Shown here: positions 25,367-33,894 of the stretch, piece by piece
Position numbering within the stretch: position 1 is the stretch's first letter
Layout of the letters: the number at the start of each line of letters is the position of its first letter
Assembly: GCF_000425285.1 (NCBI RefSeq)
Contig: NZ_AUDD01000011.1
Location: forward strand, 37,851-101,850
Reading direction: 5' to 3'
DNA length: 64,000 bases
Source: Acidipropionibacterium jensenii DSM 20535
GTDB taxonomy: Bacteria > Actinomycetota > Actinomycetes > Propionibacteriales > Propionibacteriaceae
Notes under the pieces: model-generated
What the model saw: only the letters and a program-made list of their open reading frames with translations
Told to the model about the DNA's origin: nothing
Databases searched by the model: none
Translations under genes and position numbers: made by a program

Positions 25367-26449
25367 TCAGAGCGAGACGGGGACCGAGGTCGGCGTCTGC
25401 GCCCCGACGGTGGTGAGGGGGTGGGGGACGGAGCGGGCGGCGCGCGGCTGGAGGTAGCGGACCGCCAGGCCGACGCCGATGAAGGTGAACCCGAAGGCCA
25501 GCCAGCCCTGCCAGGCGAGCTGGGCGGTCTCCACCATCGAGTTGCCGATGGTGCAACCGCCGGCCCAGGAGGCTCCCACGCCCAGACCGATGCCGCCGAT
25601 CGCCGAGCGGATCGCGGTGCCGGCGTCGGGGACCCGGATCCGGAACTCGCCGCTCGCCCAGGCGGCCGCGGCCGATCCGAGCAGGATGCCGAGGACCAGC
25701 CACACGCCCCAGTCGATGCGGGCGGGGTTGCCGGTGACGAACCAGTTCGCGAGGTTGGCGGACGGGGTGGTGATTCCCAGGCCGGCCTGTCGGCCGCTGG
25801 CGAAGCTCAGCGGGTAGGCGACGATCGCGACGGCCGAGATGACCAGGGCGGTGACCAGCGGGTGCCAGGACTTCTCGAAGAGCAGGTGGGCCAGGCCGGT
25901 GCGGGTGGGAGGCAGGGTGGCGACCTTGGGGCGTGGGGTGGTCAGCTCCCGGTAGACGAGGTACCCGGCGCCCGCGACGATCACCGCGATGACGATCCAC
26001 GAGGAGATGTGGAGACTGGCCGGAATCGTGGTGACCGGCAGGGTGACGCTGCGCAGCCCCTGGTTGAGGGGCTCGAGGGGGCCGTACTTCATGGCGGCGG
26101 CGGAGGTGGCGTAGAGCACCAGGGCGATCCAGCTTCCGACCAGACCCTCGCCGGCCCGGTACCAGGTGCCGGTGGCGCAGCCGGCGGCCAGCACCATGGA
26201 CACCCCGAAGATCAGGGAGCCGAGGCTCACCGCCAGCCAGGGCAGGGCCTTGTGGGTGATGTGGATCACTCCGGTGGCGTCGAGGATGCCGACGCCGACC
26301 GCCTGGACCGCGATGACCGTCACGAAGGCGGTGAAGTAGGTGGCGCGCCGGGACTGCCAGACGTCGCGGAAGGCGGTGGTCACGCAGAATCGGCCCCGTT
26401 GAAGGGCGAATCCGAATATCAGACCGACGAGAAGTCCGGTGATGGCCAT
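25367..26449 (-). CDS. YeeE/TsuA-family thiosulfate importer
   Basis: A 360-residue membrane protein with about nine to ten helices in two similar halves. The functional cysteines of the family are all present: RGRFCVTTAF near residue 22, the AAGCATGTWYRAGEG loop near 98, and WAGGCTIGNSM near 300. Structures of TsuA show thiosulfate moving along such cysteines. The ATG at 26449 is the family-typical start (MAITGLLVGLIFGFALQRGRF). Together with the TusA-like gene downstream it forms a sulfur-uptake unit. A palindrome sits upstream of it. Confidence 0.9.
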   Translation of the reverse strand: MAITGLLVGLIFGFALQRGRFCVTTAFRDVWQSRRATYFTAFVTVIAVQAVGVGILDATGVIHITHKALPWLAVSLGSLIFGVSMVLAAGCATGTWYRAGEGLVGSWIALVLYATSAAAMKYGPLEPLNQGLRSVTLPVTTIPASLHISSWIVIAVIVAGAGYLVYRELTTPRPKVATLPPTRTGLAHLLFEKSWHPLVTALVISAVAIVAYPLSFASGRQAGLGITTPSANLANWFVTGNPARIDWGVWLVLGILLGSAAAAWASGEFRIRVPDAGTAIRSAIGGIGLGVGASWAGGCTIGNSMVETAQLAWQGWLAFGFTFIGVGLAVRYLQPRAARSVPHPLTTVGAQTPTSVPVSL

Positions 26450-26480
26450 GTTTGTTCCTTGTCGATAGGGGAGGTGACAG

Positions 26481-26497
26481 GGGTGCAGTGTGCACCC
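26481..26497. promoter_or_regulatory. Palindrome upstream of the thiosulfate-uptake genes
   Basis: GGGTGCA-GTG-TGCACCC is a perfect seven-base inverted repeat 32 bp upstream of the YeeE-like start codon. Position and symmetry fit an operator for a local regulator. No regulator gene is adjacent, so the binding protein is unknown. Confidence 0.4.
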
Positions 26498-27068
26498 GGA
26501 AAAGGCGTGCAGAATCTGCGGAATTGTGAGAATGAAACAGCCGTCAGATCGATGACGGAATACTGCCCGGAGTTTCGGGGGATCCGGTGAGTACTGGATG
26601 GTCTCGTCGGCGTCCGGTCAGCTGGGCCTGCGGGGGCTGAACCCTTTGAGGCTGGGCCTGCGGAGAGTGAACCCGTTGAGGCCGAGCTTGCGGGGGCCTG
26701 GGTCTGCGGAGCCTGAGCGCTACCGAGCAGGGATCCGGGGAGATGACGTCACACTGGGTCCCTTATCGGCTGCCGGGTTGGACAGATGCCGGTTCAGCGA
26801 GGCCAGACCGGTCTCACAAGGGGATCAGCGCGTCATCAGGCGGGGCTCAGCAGGCCAGACAGGGCATGCAGGCCGGACAGGAAGGACACGACATCCGGGC
26901 GGCGGTGCTGCGACCGGTCCGGAACGGGATGAACCCGAGTGTCGTCATGACGGTGTCCTTCGATGCCTTGCGACTCGTCGTGGCGCCGGGATCAACCGGG
27001 CGCCGAATCGCTGGGATGAATCGTGCTGTGAATCCAACTCGTCAACCCCTGATCGGGGTGAACGGAAT
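26498..27068. other. Gene-free region with a 30-bp triplicate
   Basis: Short plus-strand frames here are Arg/Gly-rich and lack family resemblance or ribosome-binding sites, so I call no gene. Three 30-bp near copies of GCTGGGCCTGCGGGGGCTGA follow each other at 26621-26650, 26651-26680 and 26681-26710. The remainder (26720-27068) is unremarkable. Confidence 0.5.
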
Positions 27069-28076
27069 TCATAGAATCACGAAATCGTTCCGAGTGCAAC
27101 CCCTCGAGATCCCCTGAGATCGTTCCGAGTGCAACCCCTCGAGATCCCCTGAGATCGTTCGGAGTGCAACCGCTCGAGATCTCGTGGGAGCGATGTCGTC
27201 TGTGTTCGATCTTCGGGTGACTTTGCCCGAAGATCGCACACAGACCCCGCAGCGACTCGGCCTCAGCAGTGACCCTCCTCGGGAGCGGCGTCGTCTGGAG
27301 CGGCGCCTTTCCGAGCGGAGCCATCGGACCGCTTTGCGATCTCCGTGCGATGCCGCCAGGCAGATCAGCCGGCGGGCTTCACGTGGGTGTCCCAGGTCGT
27401 TCTTCAGGGTGCCGAGGTTGAAGGCGCAGAAGAAGTCCCCGGCGGCGATCCCCGCGGCGTAGGAGTCTGTGGCTCCACCAGGGTCGCCATGGTTCTCGAG
27501 GACGGTGCCCAGCGGCAGGGACAGGAGCTCAGCCTCGTGCTTGGCCTCGATCGTGGTGCGCAGCAGAGTCACGGCCTCCTCGAAGCGATCGTGGTCCTCG
27601 AGCCAGTATGCGAAGTCGGGGACGTAGCTGACATCCAGGTCGGCGAGGGCTGCGAGAGTCTCCTCGCTGACGTCGTCGTGGCACACCTGGGTCCAGTAGG
27701 TCAGTGTGACGTCCTTGAGGCGCAGGATCTGCGGGTCGACGGGGTCATCGACCGGGTCCACGATGTGGTGCCGGGACCTGACCCGGATCGCCTGCGCTCG
27801 TTCTCCGTCCTCCCACAACCAGTTGGAGTAGCGCATGATGCCGTCGATATCGCCCTGCCTCGCGCTCTGGCGCAGGGCGCTGAAGGACTCTCCCGGCCGG
27901 TCGACCATGTCGTAGGCCAGCGCGAGGTTCCACCAGCCCTCGCGCTGTCCCATCAGGATCTCGGAGGTGGCGTTGTCGAGGGCCTGCTCGAAGGTGGAGT
28001 CGACGCTGTCGGCCTCCCTGGCGTCGGCGTCCGGGTTCGGGTAGGTGAACTGGACTCGCCGCTGGTTGTACCTGAT
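27069..28076 (-). CDS. TPR/Sel1-like repeat protein with an uncertain start and a repeat-derived C-terminus
   Basis: The central 220 residues are helical with tetratricopeptide character: WWNLALAYDMVDRPGESFSAL, FEEAVTLLRTTIEAKHEAEL, and AFNLGTLKNDLGHPREARRL followed by CLAASHGDRKAV. Such proteins usually scaffold other proteins; no catalytic motif is visible. The start is unclear. An AGGAGG lies five bases before an ATC at 28076, and no ATG, GTG or TTG occurs in frame until the ATG at 27953. Upstream of 28076 and downstream of about 27250 the frame runs through hairpin and 35-bp repeats. The true protein may therefore end near the Arg-rich RRRSRGG stretch, or the gene may be decayed. Confidence 0.5.
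   Translation of the reverse strand: MRYNQRRVQFTYPNPDADAREADSVDSTFEQALDNATSEILMGQREGWWNLALAYDMVDRPGESFSALRQSARQGDIDGIMRYSNWLWEDGERAQAIRVRSRHHIVDPVDDPVDPQILRLKDVTLTYWTQVCHDDVSEETLAALADLDVSYVPDFAYWLEDHDRFEEAVTLLRTTIEAKHEAELLSLPLGTVLENHGDPGGATDSYAAGIAAGDFFCAFNLGTLKNDLGHPREARRLICLAASHGDRKAVRWLRSERRRSRRRRSRGGSLLRPSRCGVCVRSSGKVTRRSNTDDIAPTRSRAVALRTISGDLEGLHSERSQGISRGCTRNDFVIL
27084..27188. repeat. 35-bp tandem repeat, three copies
   Basis: Copies at 27084-27118 and 27119-27153 are identical, and 27154-27188 is a near copy. The unit contains GTTCCGAGTGCAACCCCTCG. Because 35 is not a multiple of three, a change in copy number would shift any frame running through it, including the C-terminal end of the TPR-like ORF. 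Confidence 0.9.
27199..27247. repeat. Hairpin repeat, copy 1
   Basis: The arms GTGTTCGATCTTCGGG and CCCGAAGATCGCACAC pair with one mismatch around an eight-base loop. It lies inside the 3' end of the TPR-like ORF and in the same orientation as the copies at 28138-28187 and 28358-28407. Confidence 0.8.
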
Positions 28077-28137
28077 GGTGTCCTCCTGGGTTTGATGTCC
28101 CCACCTGACATGGGTGTCGGCTCTTGGCGTTGGGGTT

Positions 28138-28187
28138 TGTGTTCGATCGTTGGGTAACTTCGCCTGAGGATCGAACACGAACCCCGG
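28138..28187. repeat. Hairpin repeat, copy 2
   Basis: TGTGTTCGATCGTTGGG pairs imperfectly with CTGAGGATCGAACAC. It is the copy just upstream of the TPR-like gene on the minus strand. The similarity to copy 3 continues about 40 bp beyond the hairpin (GGCGACGTGCTGGCGGTG). Confidence 0.8.
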
Positions 28188-28357
28188 AGGAGATGTGGGC
28201 CGGGCGACGTGCTGGCGGTGTCGAGGAGAAGTGATGGTGTCTTCCTGGATTGGTGTCGACTCCTGGCTCCGGGGTTGGTGTCGATCCCTGGCGTCGGGAC
28301 CCACTCCTGGCGTCGCGTCATCGATGACGCCGGGCGGATCGGTGGGTGAGCGTTGGG

Positions 28358-28407
28358 GTGTGTGTTCGATTGTGGGGTGACTACGCCTGAGGATCGAACA
28401 CAGAACC
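28358..28407. repeat. Hairpin repeat, copy 3
   Basis: GTGTTCGATTGTGGGG pairs imperfectly with CTGAGGATCGAACAC. Downstream on the minus strand it is followed by a leader like that of the TPR gene, ending CCAGGAAGACACCATC. There is no gene after that leader, only the next hairpin. Confidence 0.8.
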
Positions 28408-28582
28408 GGAGGAGAGGCGGGCTGGGGCGACGTGCTGGCGGTGTTCGAGGGACCTGGCGGTGGACGGGGAGATCCGGGGAACCCGGCGTTGTCCAGGGGC
28501 CGACAGCGTCCGGAGGGTCAGCAGTGCCCGGGGGAAACCGGCGTTGCCCGGGAGGTGCCGACAGTCCGCCCGGGGAAACGGG

Positions 28583-30802
28583 TCACTTGTCGGGGACGGT
28601 CTCCAGATCGGCCAGCCAGGCATGGGCCACCGCATCGGAGGGCATCCGCCAGTCCCCGCGCGGCGACAGCGACCCGCCGGCCACCACCTTGGGCCCGTTG
28701 GGCAGCGTCGAGCGCTTGAACTGGTTGGACACGAACCGCCGCAGGAACAGTCGCGTCCACTCCTTGATGTCGCCCAGCGAGTACTCGTTGCGATCCTCGG
28801 CCCGGAACCCCGGCGGCCACTCGCCGGCCGCGGCGTCGGCCCAGGCGTGATGGCTCATGAAGACGATCCGGCTCGGACGCAGCCCGCGGCGCAGCAGATG
28901 GAAGAGGGTGAAGTCCTGGAGCTCGTAGGGCCCGATCTTCGCCTGGGTCGACTGGATCTGTTCGCCGGGACGCGAGGGCACCAGTTCGGGGGAGATCTCG
29001 GTGCCGAGCACCGACTCCAGCACCGCATCGGTCGCCTCGTCGAACTGGGCCGACGAGATGCACCAGCGGATCAGGTGCTGGATGAGGGTCTTCGGCACCC
29101 CGGGATTGACGTTGTAGTGGCTCATCTGGTCGCCGACCCCGAAGGTGCACCAGCCCAACGCCAGTTCCGAGAGGTCTCCGGTACCCAGCACGATGCCGCC
29201 CCGCTGGTTGGCGATCCGGAACAGGAAGTCGTAGCGCAGCCCGGCCTGGACGTTCTCGAAGGTGACGTCGTAGACGGGCTCCCCGCCCCCGGCCGGATGC
29301 CCCATCGCCTTGAGCATCTGGGTGGCGGCCGGTCGGATGTCGAGGATCTCGCAGGGCACCCCCAGCGCCTCGCACAGCGCCAGGGCGTTGCTCTTGGTGT
29401 GGTCGCTGGTGGCGAACCCCGGCATCGTGAAGGCCAGGATGTCGGAGCGCGGACGTCCTGCCTGGTCCATCGCCTTGGCCGCGACCAGCAGGGCGTGGGT
29501 GGAGTCCAGACCTCCCGAGACGCCGATCACCACCTTGGACCCGCCGATCGCCTCCAGTCGACGTCGCAACCCGTAGACCTGAATGTTGTAGGCCTCGTAG
29601 CAGTCCTGCTCCAGCAGGGCCGGGTCATTGGGGACGAAGGGGAAGCGGCTGATCTGGCGTTCCAGACCGATGTCGGTGCGCGGCGGGTCGAGTCTCAGGT
29701 CCACGAAACGGTAGCCGGCGGACTCGCCGGTGCCGGCGGACTCGCCCCGACCGGTGGCCCGGGCATTGTCGTCGAAGGAGCCCTGGCGCATCCGTTCCTG
29801 GCGGATGGCGTCCAGATCGACGTCGGTCAGGCAGTAGCCCGGCTCCGGATCGAAACGCGGGGTCTTGGACAGCAGCTCACCGCACTCGTAGACCATCGTC
29901 TGGCCGTCCCAGGACAGGTCGGTCGACGACTCACCGGGCCCGGCCGCGGCGTAGATGTAGGCCTGCAGCTGCTTGGCCGACGCCGTCCGGCACAGCCTGT
30001 GGCGCTCCCGGGACCGGCCCACGGTGATCGGGGAGCCCGACAGGTTCGCCTCCACGGTGGCCCCGGCCAGGGCCGCCTGAGCACTCGGGGAGATGGGTAC
30101 CCACAGGTCCTCGCAGACCTCCACGTGAAGAACCAGCCCGGGGACGTCGGTGACGCGGAACAGAAGGTCCGTGCCGAAGGGCACCTCGGACCGGTCGCCC
30201 GGAAGTGATCCGGCCGGTGCTGGGTGCGATCGGTCGGTCGCGCCCGACCCGGCAGTCACGCTCGACCCGACGGGCGTGCTCGACCCGTCTGCCGGGTTCG
30301 GCCGATCTCCTGCGCCCGGGACATCAGCCGTCTCCGGGCCGGTCGGCAGTCCGGTGAGGAACCCGCCGTTCTCGACCCCGTCGGCGGCCGCCGCGAAGTG
30401 CCGCTTCTCGTAGAACTCCCGGTAGTTGGGCAGGTAGCTCTTGGGCACCACGCCCAGCACCCGACCCCGGTGGACCACCACCGCGCAGTTGTACAGCCGG
30501 TTCCCCCTGCGCAGCGGGGCGCCCACGATGATCACCGGGAGCAGCCCGGCCGAGGCGGCGCGCAACGTCTCGATGGCCGCCACGGTGGCGTCCAGCACGA
30601 CATCCTGGAGGAGCAGGTCGTCGATGTTGTAGCCCGTCAGGCACAGTTCCGGGAAGACGGCGACCGCCACCTCCCGGGAGTCCAGCTCGCGGGCCGTCTC
30701 GATGATGCCGGTGACATTGGCGGCCGGGTCGGCCAGGTGCACCTGCGTGGTGCAGGCGGCCACCCGGGCGAATCCCTGGTCATAGGCGGAGTGGAAGTTC
30801 AC
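28583..30802 (-). CDS. nadE: Glutamine-hydrolysing NAD+ synthetase
   Basis: Converts deamido-NAD to NAD using glutamine and ATP. The 739-residue protein has an N-terminal nitrilase-type glutaminase: catalytic Glu in FPELCLTGYN, Lys in VPKSYLPNYREFYEKR, Cys in LHVEVCEDLWVP. The C-terminal synthetase has the PP-loop VIGVSGGLDSTHAL, GTGDLSELALGW and NGPKVVAGG. It aligns by eye with the M. tuberculosis enzyme from its first residues (MNFHSAYDQGF), which fixes the start at the GTG at 30802. A Pro/Ser/Gly/Asp-rich segment of about 50 extra residues lies between the YEKRHF region and EVPFGTDLLF. It stands alone, with a small gap to the sugar kinase gene. Confidence 0.96.
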   Translation of the reverse strand: MNFHSAYDQGFARVAACTTQVHLADPAANVTGIIETARELDSREVAVAVFPELCLTGYNIDDLLLQDVVLDATVAAIETLRAASAGLLPVIIVGAPLRRGNRLYNCAVVVHRGRVLGVVPKSYLPNYREFYEKRHFAAAADGVENGGFLTGLPTGPETADVPGAGDRPNPADGSSTPVGSSVTAGSGATDRSHPAPAGSLPGDRSEVPFGTDLLFRVTDVPGLVLHVEVCEDLWVPISPSAQAALAGATVEANLSGSPITVGRSRERHRLCRTASAKQLQAYIYAAAGPGESSTDLSWDGQTMVYECGELLSKTPRFDPEPGYCLTDVDLDAIRQERMRQGSFDDNARATGRGESAGTGESAGYRFVDLRLDPPRTDIGLERQISRFPFVPNDPALLEQDCYEAYNIQVYGLRRRLEAIGGSKVVIGVSGGLDSTHALLVAAKAMDQAGRPRSDILAFTMPGFATSDHTKSNALALCEALGVPCEILDIRPAATQMLKAMGHPAGGGEPVYDVTFENVQAGLRYDFLFRIANQRGGIVLGTGDLSELALGWCTFGVGDQMSHYNVNPGVPKTLIQHLIRWCISSAQFDEATDAVLESVLGTEISPELVPSRPGEQIQSTQAKIGPYELQDFTLFHLLRRGLRPSRIVFMSHHAWADAAAGEWPPGFRAEDRNEYSLGDIKEWTRLFLRRFVSNQFKRSTLPNGPKVVAGGSLSPRGDWRMPSDAVAHAWLADLETVPDK

Positions 30803-30853
30803 GCCCCCAGTCTGGCATCCGAGCACCCGTCAGGGTGTCGAGCGAGTCCGAGC

Positions 30854-31789
30854 TCAGACCAGTTCGTCGAGGCGGGGAGGATTCGCCCCGGCCCGGGAGA
30901 CGGTGATCCCGGCGATGGTCGTGCAGCGGTCCAGGATCGCGTCGAGGGTTCTCGAATCGATCCGGCGCAGGGCGTCGCGGTTGTCGGCGCCCAGCAGCCC
31001 GGCGGTCCACAGTCCGTCGATGAGACCGGCCGTGAAGGAGTCGCCGGCGCCGACCGTGTCGGCCACCTCGACCTTCTTGGCGCTCGTCCTGACCCCCAGA
31101 CCCGAGGCGGTGAGGGCGACCACATCCCCGGCGTTGGCGGTCATCACGACCAGCTTCGGGCCCAGGTCGAGCCAGCCCGCGAGCACCTCCTCGGGGTCGG
31201 CCCCCTCGCCGATGTAGGCGAGGTCCTCGTCGGAGGCCTTGACGACGTCGGCCAGCCGGACGAACCGCTCGGCGATGGCGCGGGCGGCCGCCGGATCGGG
31301 CTGGAGATCGGGGCGGATGTTGGGGTCGTAGCTGATCGTCGCGGCTCCCCGGACGTCCTCCACGGCGTGCCGGACGACCTCGGCGCCGGGGTCGATCGAG
31401 GTGCCCAGGGATCCGACGTGGACCACCGGGCAGTTCGGCGGCACGCTCACCGACGGGAGCGACCAGTCGAGGTCGAAGACGTACTCGGCGCTCCCGTCAG
31501 CGGCCACGTGGGCGATCGCGGTCGAGGTGCTGGAGGCCTGCCGGGAGCCCTCGGAGACGATGACGCCGTCGGCGGCCAGATGGTCGTCGATGAGCCGGCC
31601 GTGCTCGTCGGAGCCGTACCAGGTGGCCAGCTCGACCCGGCGTCCCAGCCGGGCCAGGCCTATCGCGACATTCATCGGGGACCCGCCCGGGTGCTCGACC
31701 GGAGTCTGCTCGGGGCGGCTGACGATGTCGATGAGGGACTCCCCGATGACCAGGGCGGTGGACTGGGTGGGTGCCTGCTCGGTGGTCAT
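30854..31789 (-). CDS. PfkB-family fructokinase
   Basis: A 311-residue sugar kinase. It begins with ALVIGESLIDIV, has the N-terminal PfkB block HPGGSPMNVAIGLARLG, an ATP-contact strand VVMTANAGDVV, and the C-terminal signature VADTVGAGDSFTAGLIDGL with its catalytic Asp. Overall pattern fits fructokinases of sucrose/fructose use, though ribose or adenosine kinases share the fold. The ATG at 31789 follows AGGAGG by five bases. No transporter or hydrolase is adjacent, so the substrate rests on family resemblance alone. Confidence 0.85.
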   Translation of the reverse strand: MTTEQAPTQSTALVIGESLIDIVSRPEQTPVEHPGGSPMNVAIGLARLGRRVELATWYGSDEHGRLIDDHLAADGVIVSEGSRQASSTSTAIAHVAADGSAEYVFDLDWSLPSVSVPPNCPVVHVGSLGTSIDPGAEVVRHAVEDVRGAATISYDPNIRPDLQPDPAAARAIAERFVRLADVVKASDEDLAYIGEGADPEEVLAGWLDLGPKLVVMTANAGDVVALTASGLGVRTSAKKVEVADTVGAGDSFTAGLIDGLWTAGLLGADNRDALRRIDSRTLDAILDRCTTIAGITVSRAGANPPRLDELV

Positions 31790-32045
31790 GGGGTCCTCCT
31801 GGAGTCGTGGGCGGAGCACGGTCTGCGGTCGCGGCCCGCCGGTCGCGTCGGCGGGGCCACGGCCCAAGTCTGCCCTCCCGTCACCGGGATCCGGTGCCCG
31901 GGTTGAGTGGCGGGACGAGCTCGGGGATCCGACCGGCCGACATGCGGGGTGCTCGTCGGTCCCGGGAGGAGCCTCGAGTGGCGCCATAGAATGCGCTGAT
32001 GGGCCCGCACGGCGGTGCGGCGCCCCTGAGTCAGGGAGGTGACGG

Positions 32046-32816
32046 ATGGTCGATCTGCGTGCGATGGTGACGGCGCTCATCACGGTGCCGTTGCTGGCGA
32101 GTTGCTCGGTCGTCGACGTCGCTGCACCCTCCGGCTCCACCGACTGCGTCGACGCGGTGCCCCGGGCCGGGGACCTCAACGATCGCACCCGGATGGCTCC
32201 CAACCGCTGCCCGGTCGGGTCGGAGGCGGAGCAGGAGGCCGCCGGCACCGGCGTCGCGGGACCGATCGTCGCCGACCCGGTGGCCCCGACCGCGCCATCT
32301 GCCTCCGCCTCGGCCCCGAGGGCACCCTCGGCGTCTGCCACTCCCCGGGCCGCGTCGACTCCCTCACCGTCCTCATCGGTTCCGCCGGCCTCGCTGCGGG
32401 TCGGCCAGAAGTCCTCGGCCGGCGGCGGGTCCTATGTCCTGTGGCTGCGTGCGGAGAACCACGTCTACCTGGTCCACAAGGGGATCGTCACCCGGGTGAT
32501 GCCGACCACCGCGCTGTCGTGGAAGACCCCGCCCGGCACCTACAAGGTGAAGTACAAGGTGGCCGAGAGCGCCTCCCTGGACGGGAAGCGCACCTGGGCG
32601 CTGCCCTACTTCGTGGCCTTCTGGCGCCGTCCCGGGGCCGACGGGGACATCGCATTCCACGAGGTGCCCCACGACCGGCACAGCCGTCGCGCCCAGCCGC
32701 TGGACACCGTCGGCGAGAACGGCCGGGTCTCCGACGGGTGCGCCAGGATGAGGCCGGCCGATGCCAAGGCCATCTGGGCGTTCACCAGGGTCGGCACCCA
32801 CGTCGTGGTGCGCTGA
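32046..32816 (+). CDS. L,D-transpeptidase-like lipoprotein with an altered catalytic motif
   Basis: This 256-residue lipoprotein has signal PLLASC (Cys 20). A Pro/Ser/Ala-rich spacer of about 80 residues separates it from a YkuD-type domain (about 120-256). The domain shows VLWLRAENHVYLVHKG, TPPGTYKVKYKV, and DIAFHEVPHD. The active-site stretch is VSDGCARMRPADAKAIW where most enzymes have SHGCIRM, so the His before Gly-Cys is Asp. It may be an authentic variant subgroup or have reduced activity. It is the second L,D-transpeptidase of the window. The ATG at 32046 follows GGGAGGTGACGG, and TAGAAT at 31987-31992 could be its -10 box. Confidence 0.82.
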   Translation: MVDLRAMVTALITVPLLASCSVVDVAAPSGSTDCVDAVPRAGDLNDRTRMAPNRCPVGSEAEQEAAGTGVAGPIVADPVAPTAPSASASAPRAPSASATPRAASTPSPSSSVPPASLRVGQKSSAGGGSYVLWLRAENHVYLVHKGIVTRVMPTTALSWKTPPGTYKVKYKVAESASLDGKRTWALPYFVAFWRRPGADGDIAFHEVPHDRHSRRAQPLDTVGENGRVSDGCARMRPADAKAIWAFTRVGTHVVVR

Positions 32817-32892
32817 GCCCCCTGTTGGCCATCAGCTGAGACCTGTGTCCAGAGGTTGGATGGGCGATACTCCCCGCGGAAGGATGGGGAGC

Positions 32893-33894
32893 ATGGCCAC
32901 CCTGGTGTTTCTTCATGCTCATCCCGACGACGAGTCCTCCTCGACCGCCGGCACGATGGCGCGTGCCGCTGCCAGGGGGGACCGCGTCATCCTGGTGGTG
33001 GCGACCGACGGGGCGTGCGGCGAGGAGGCTCTGGACGCCGACCCCCATGAGACCGTCGCCGCCCGACGGCACCGCGAGCTGGAGGCCTCCGCGAAGGTCC
33101 TCGGGGTGTCGCGGGTGGAATGGCTCGGCTACCACGACTCGGGGATGACCGGTTGGACCCAGAACCACGCGCCGGGATCCTTCATGGACTCCGACGCCGA
33201 GGAGGCCGGTCGCAGGCTCGCCGACATTCTCGACGAGGAGGACGCCGACGCCCTGATCGGCTACGACTGGCACGGCAACTACGGCCATCCCGATCATGTG
33301 ATGGTCCACCACGTCACCTGGAGCGCCGTCGAACAGGCCGCCCGAAGGCCCCGGGTGCTGGAGGTCTCGATCAATCGCGAGCGTCAGGCGAAGGCCGCCC
33401 GACTCGCCCGGTCTCGCGGACTCACCCAGAAGATGCCCGACCCGGTCTACCCCGGTGACGACGGCAACCCGATCGGCACCCCGGAGGCTGATCTCCGGTG
33501 GGCCGTCGACGTCCGCGACCTGGCGGAGGTCAAGCGGGCGGCCCTGAAGTGTCATGCCAGCCAGACCAGCGACATCACCGCCTTCACCTCCCTGCCCGAC
33601 GACATCTTCGCCGAGGTCTTCGGCTGGGAGTGCTACCGCGAGCCCAGTGTCGAGGGGCCGGTCAAGGTGGCCTGGCCGTTCGACGGCGCGCCCTGGCCCG
33701 GCACCCCCTCGCGCTGCACCTGCGCCGACGAGGGGCGCCCGATGCCTGGCGATGCCCCCGACACCAGACCCGAGGACGCGGTGGGGCCGATGGATCCGGT
33801 GAATCCGGGGAGTCAGGTGGACCGGCAGGTCTCGGACCCGGGAGCTCCGGGGGTCCAGGGGCACGCCGTGGACTCGGCGGCCCGGCACTCATGA
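32893..33894 (+). CDS. PIG-L family deacetylase (LmbE/MshB-Mca-like)
   Basis: A 333-residue zinc hydrolase of the family that removes acetyl or acyl groups from GlcNAc-containing lipids and mycothiol conjugates. Metal ligands are readable: FLHAHPDDESSSTAG (His-Pro-Asp-Asp) near residue 8 and the third ligand in YGHPDHVMVH near 138. The AVDVRDLAEVKRAALKCHASQ segment is typical of the C-terminal half. It differs enough from the mycobacterial Mca and MshB sequences that I do not assign either. The last 60 residues are Pro/Asp-rich and probably disordered. I use the ATG at 32893; another lies three codons upstream. It overlaps the next gene by four bases. Confidence 0.87.
   Translation: MATLVFLHAHPDDESSSTAGTMARAAARGDRVILVVATDGACGEEALDADPHETVAARRHRELEASAKVLGVSRVEWLGYHDSGMTGWTQNHAPGSFMDSDAEEAGRRLADILDEEDADALIGYDWHGNYGHPDHVMVHHVTWSAVEQAARRPRVLEVSINRERQAKAARLARSRGLTQKMPDPVYPGDDGNPIGTPEADLRWAVDVRDLAEVKRAALKCHASQTSDITAFTSLPDDIFAEVFGWECYREPSVEGPVKVAWPFDGAPWPGTPSRCTCADEGRPMPGDAPDTRPEDAVGPMDPVNPGSQVDRQVSDPGAPGVQGHAVDSAARHS

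Noticed and set aside
26598..27074. 158-codon plus-strand frame
   Set aside because: It is composed of 30-bp repeats and Arg/Gly-rich sequence, has no ribosome-binding site, and resembles no family I know.
27199..28407. Integron attC-like sites, because hairpins flank an ORF and one copy contains GTTGGGT
   Set aside because: The core trinucleotide pattern is not kept in the other copies, and no integrase is present in the window.
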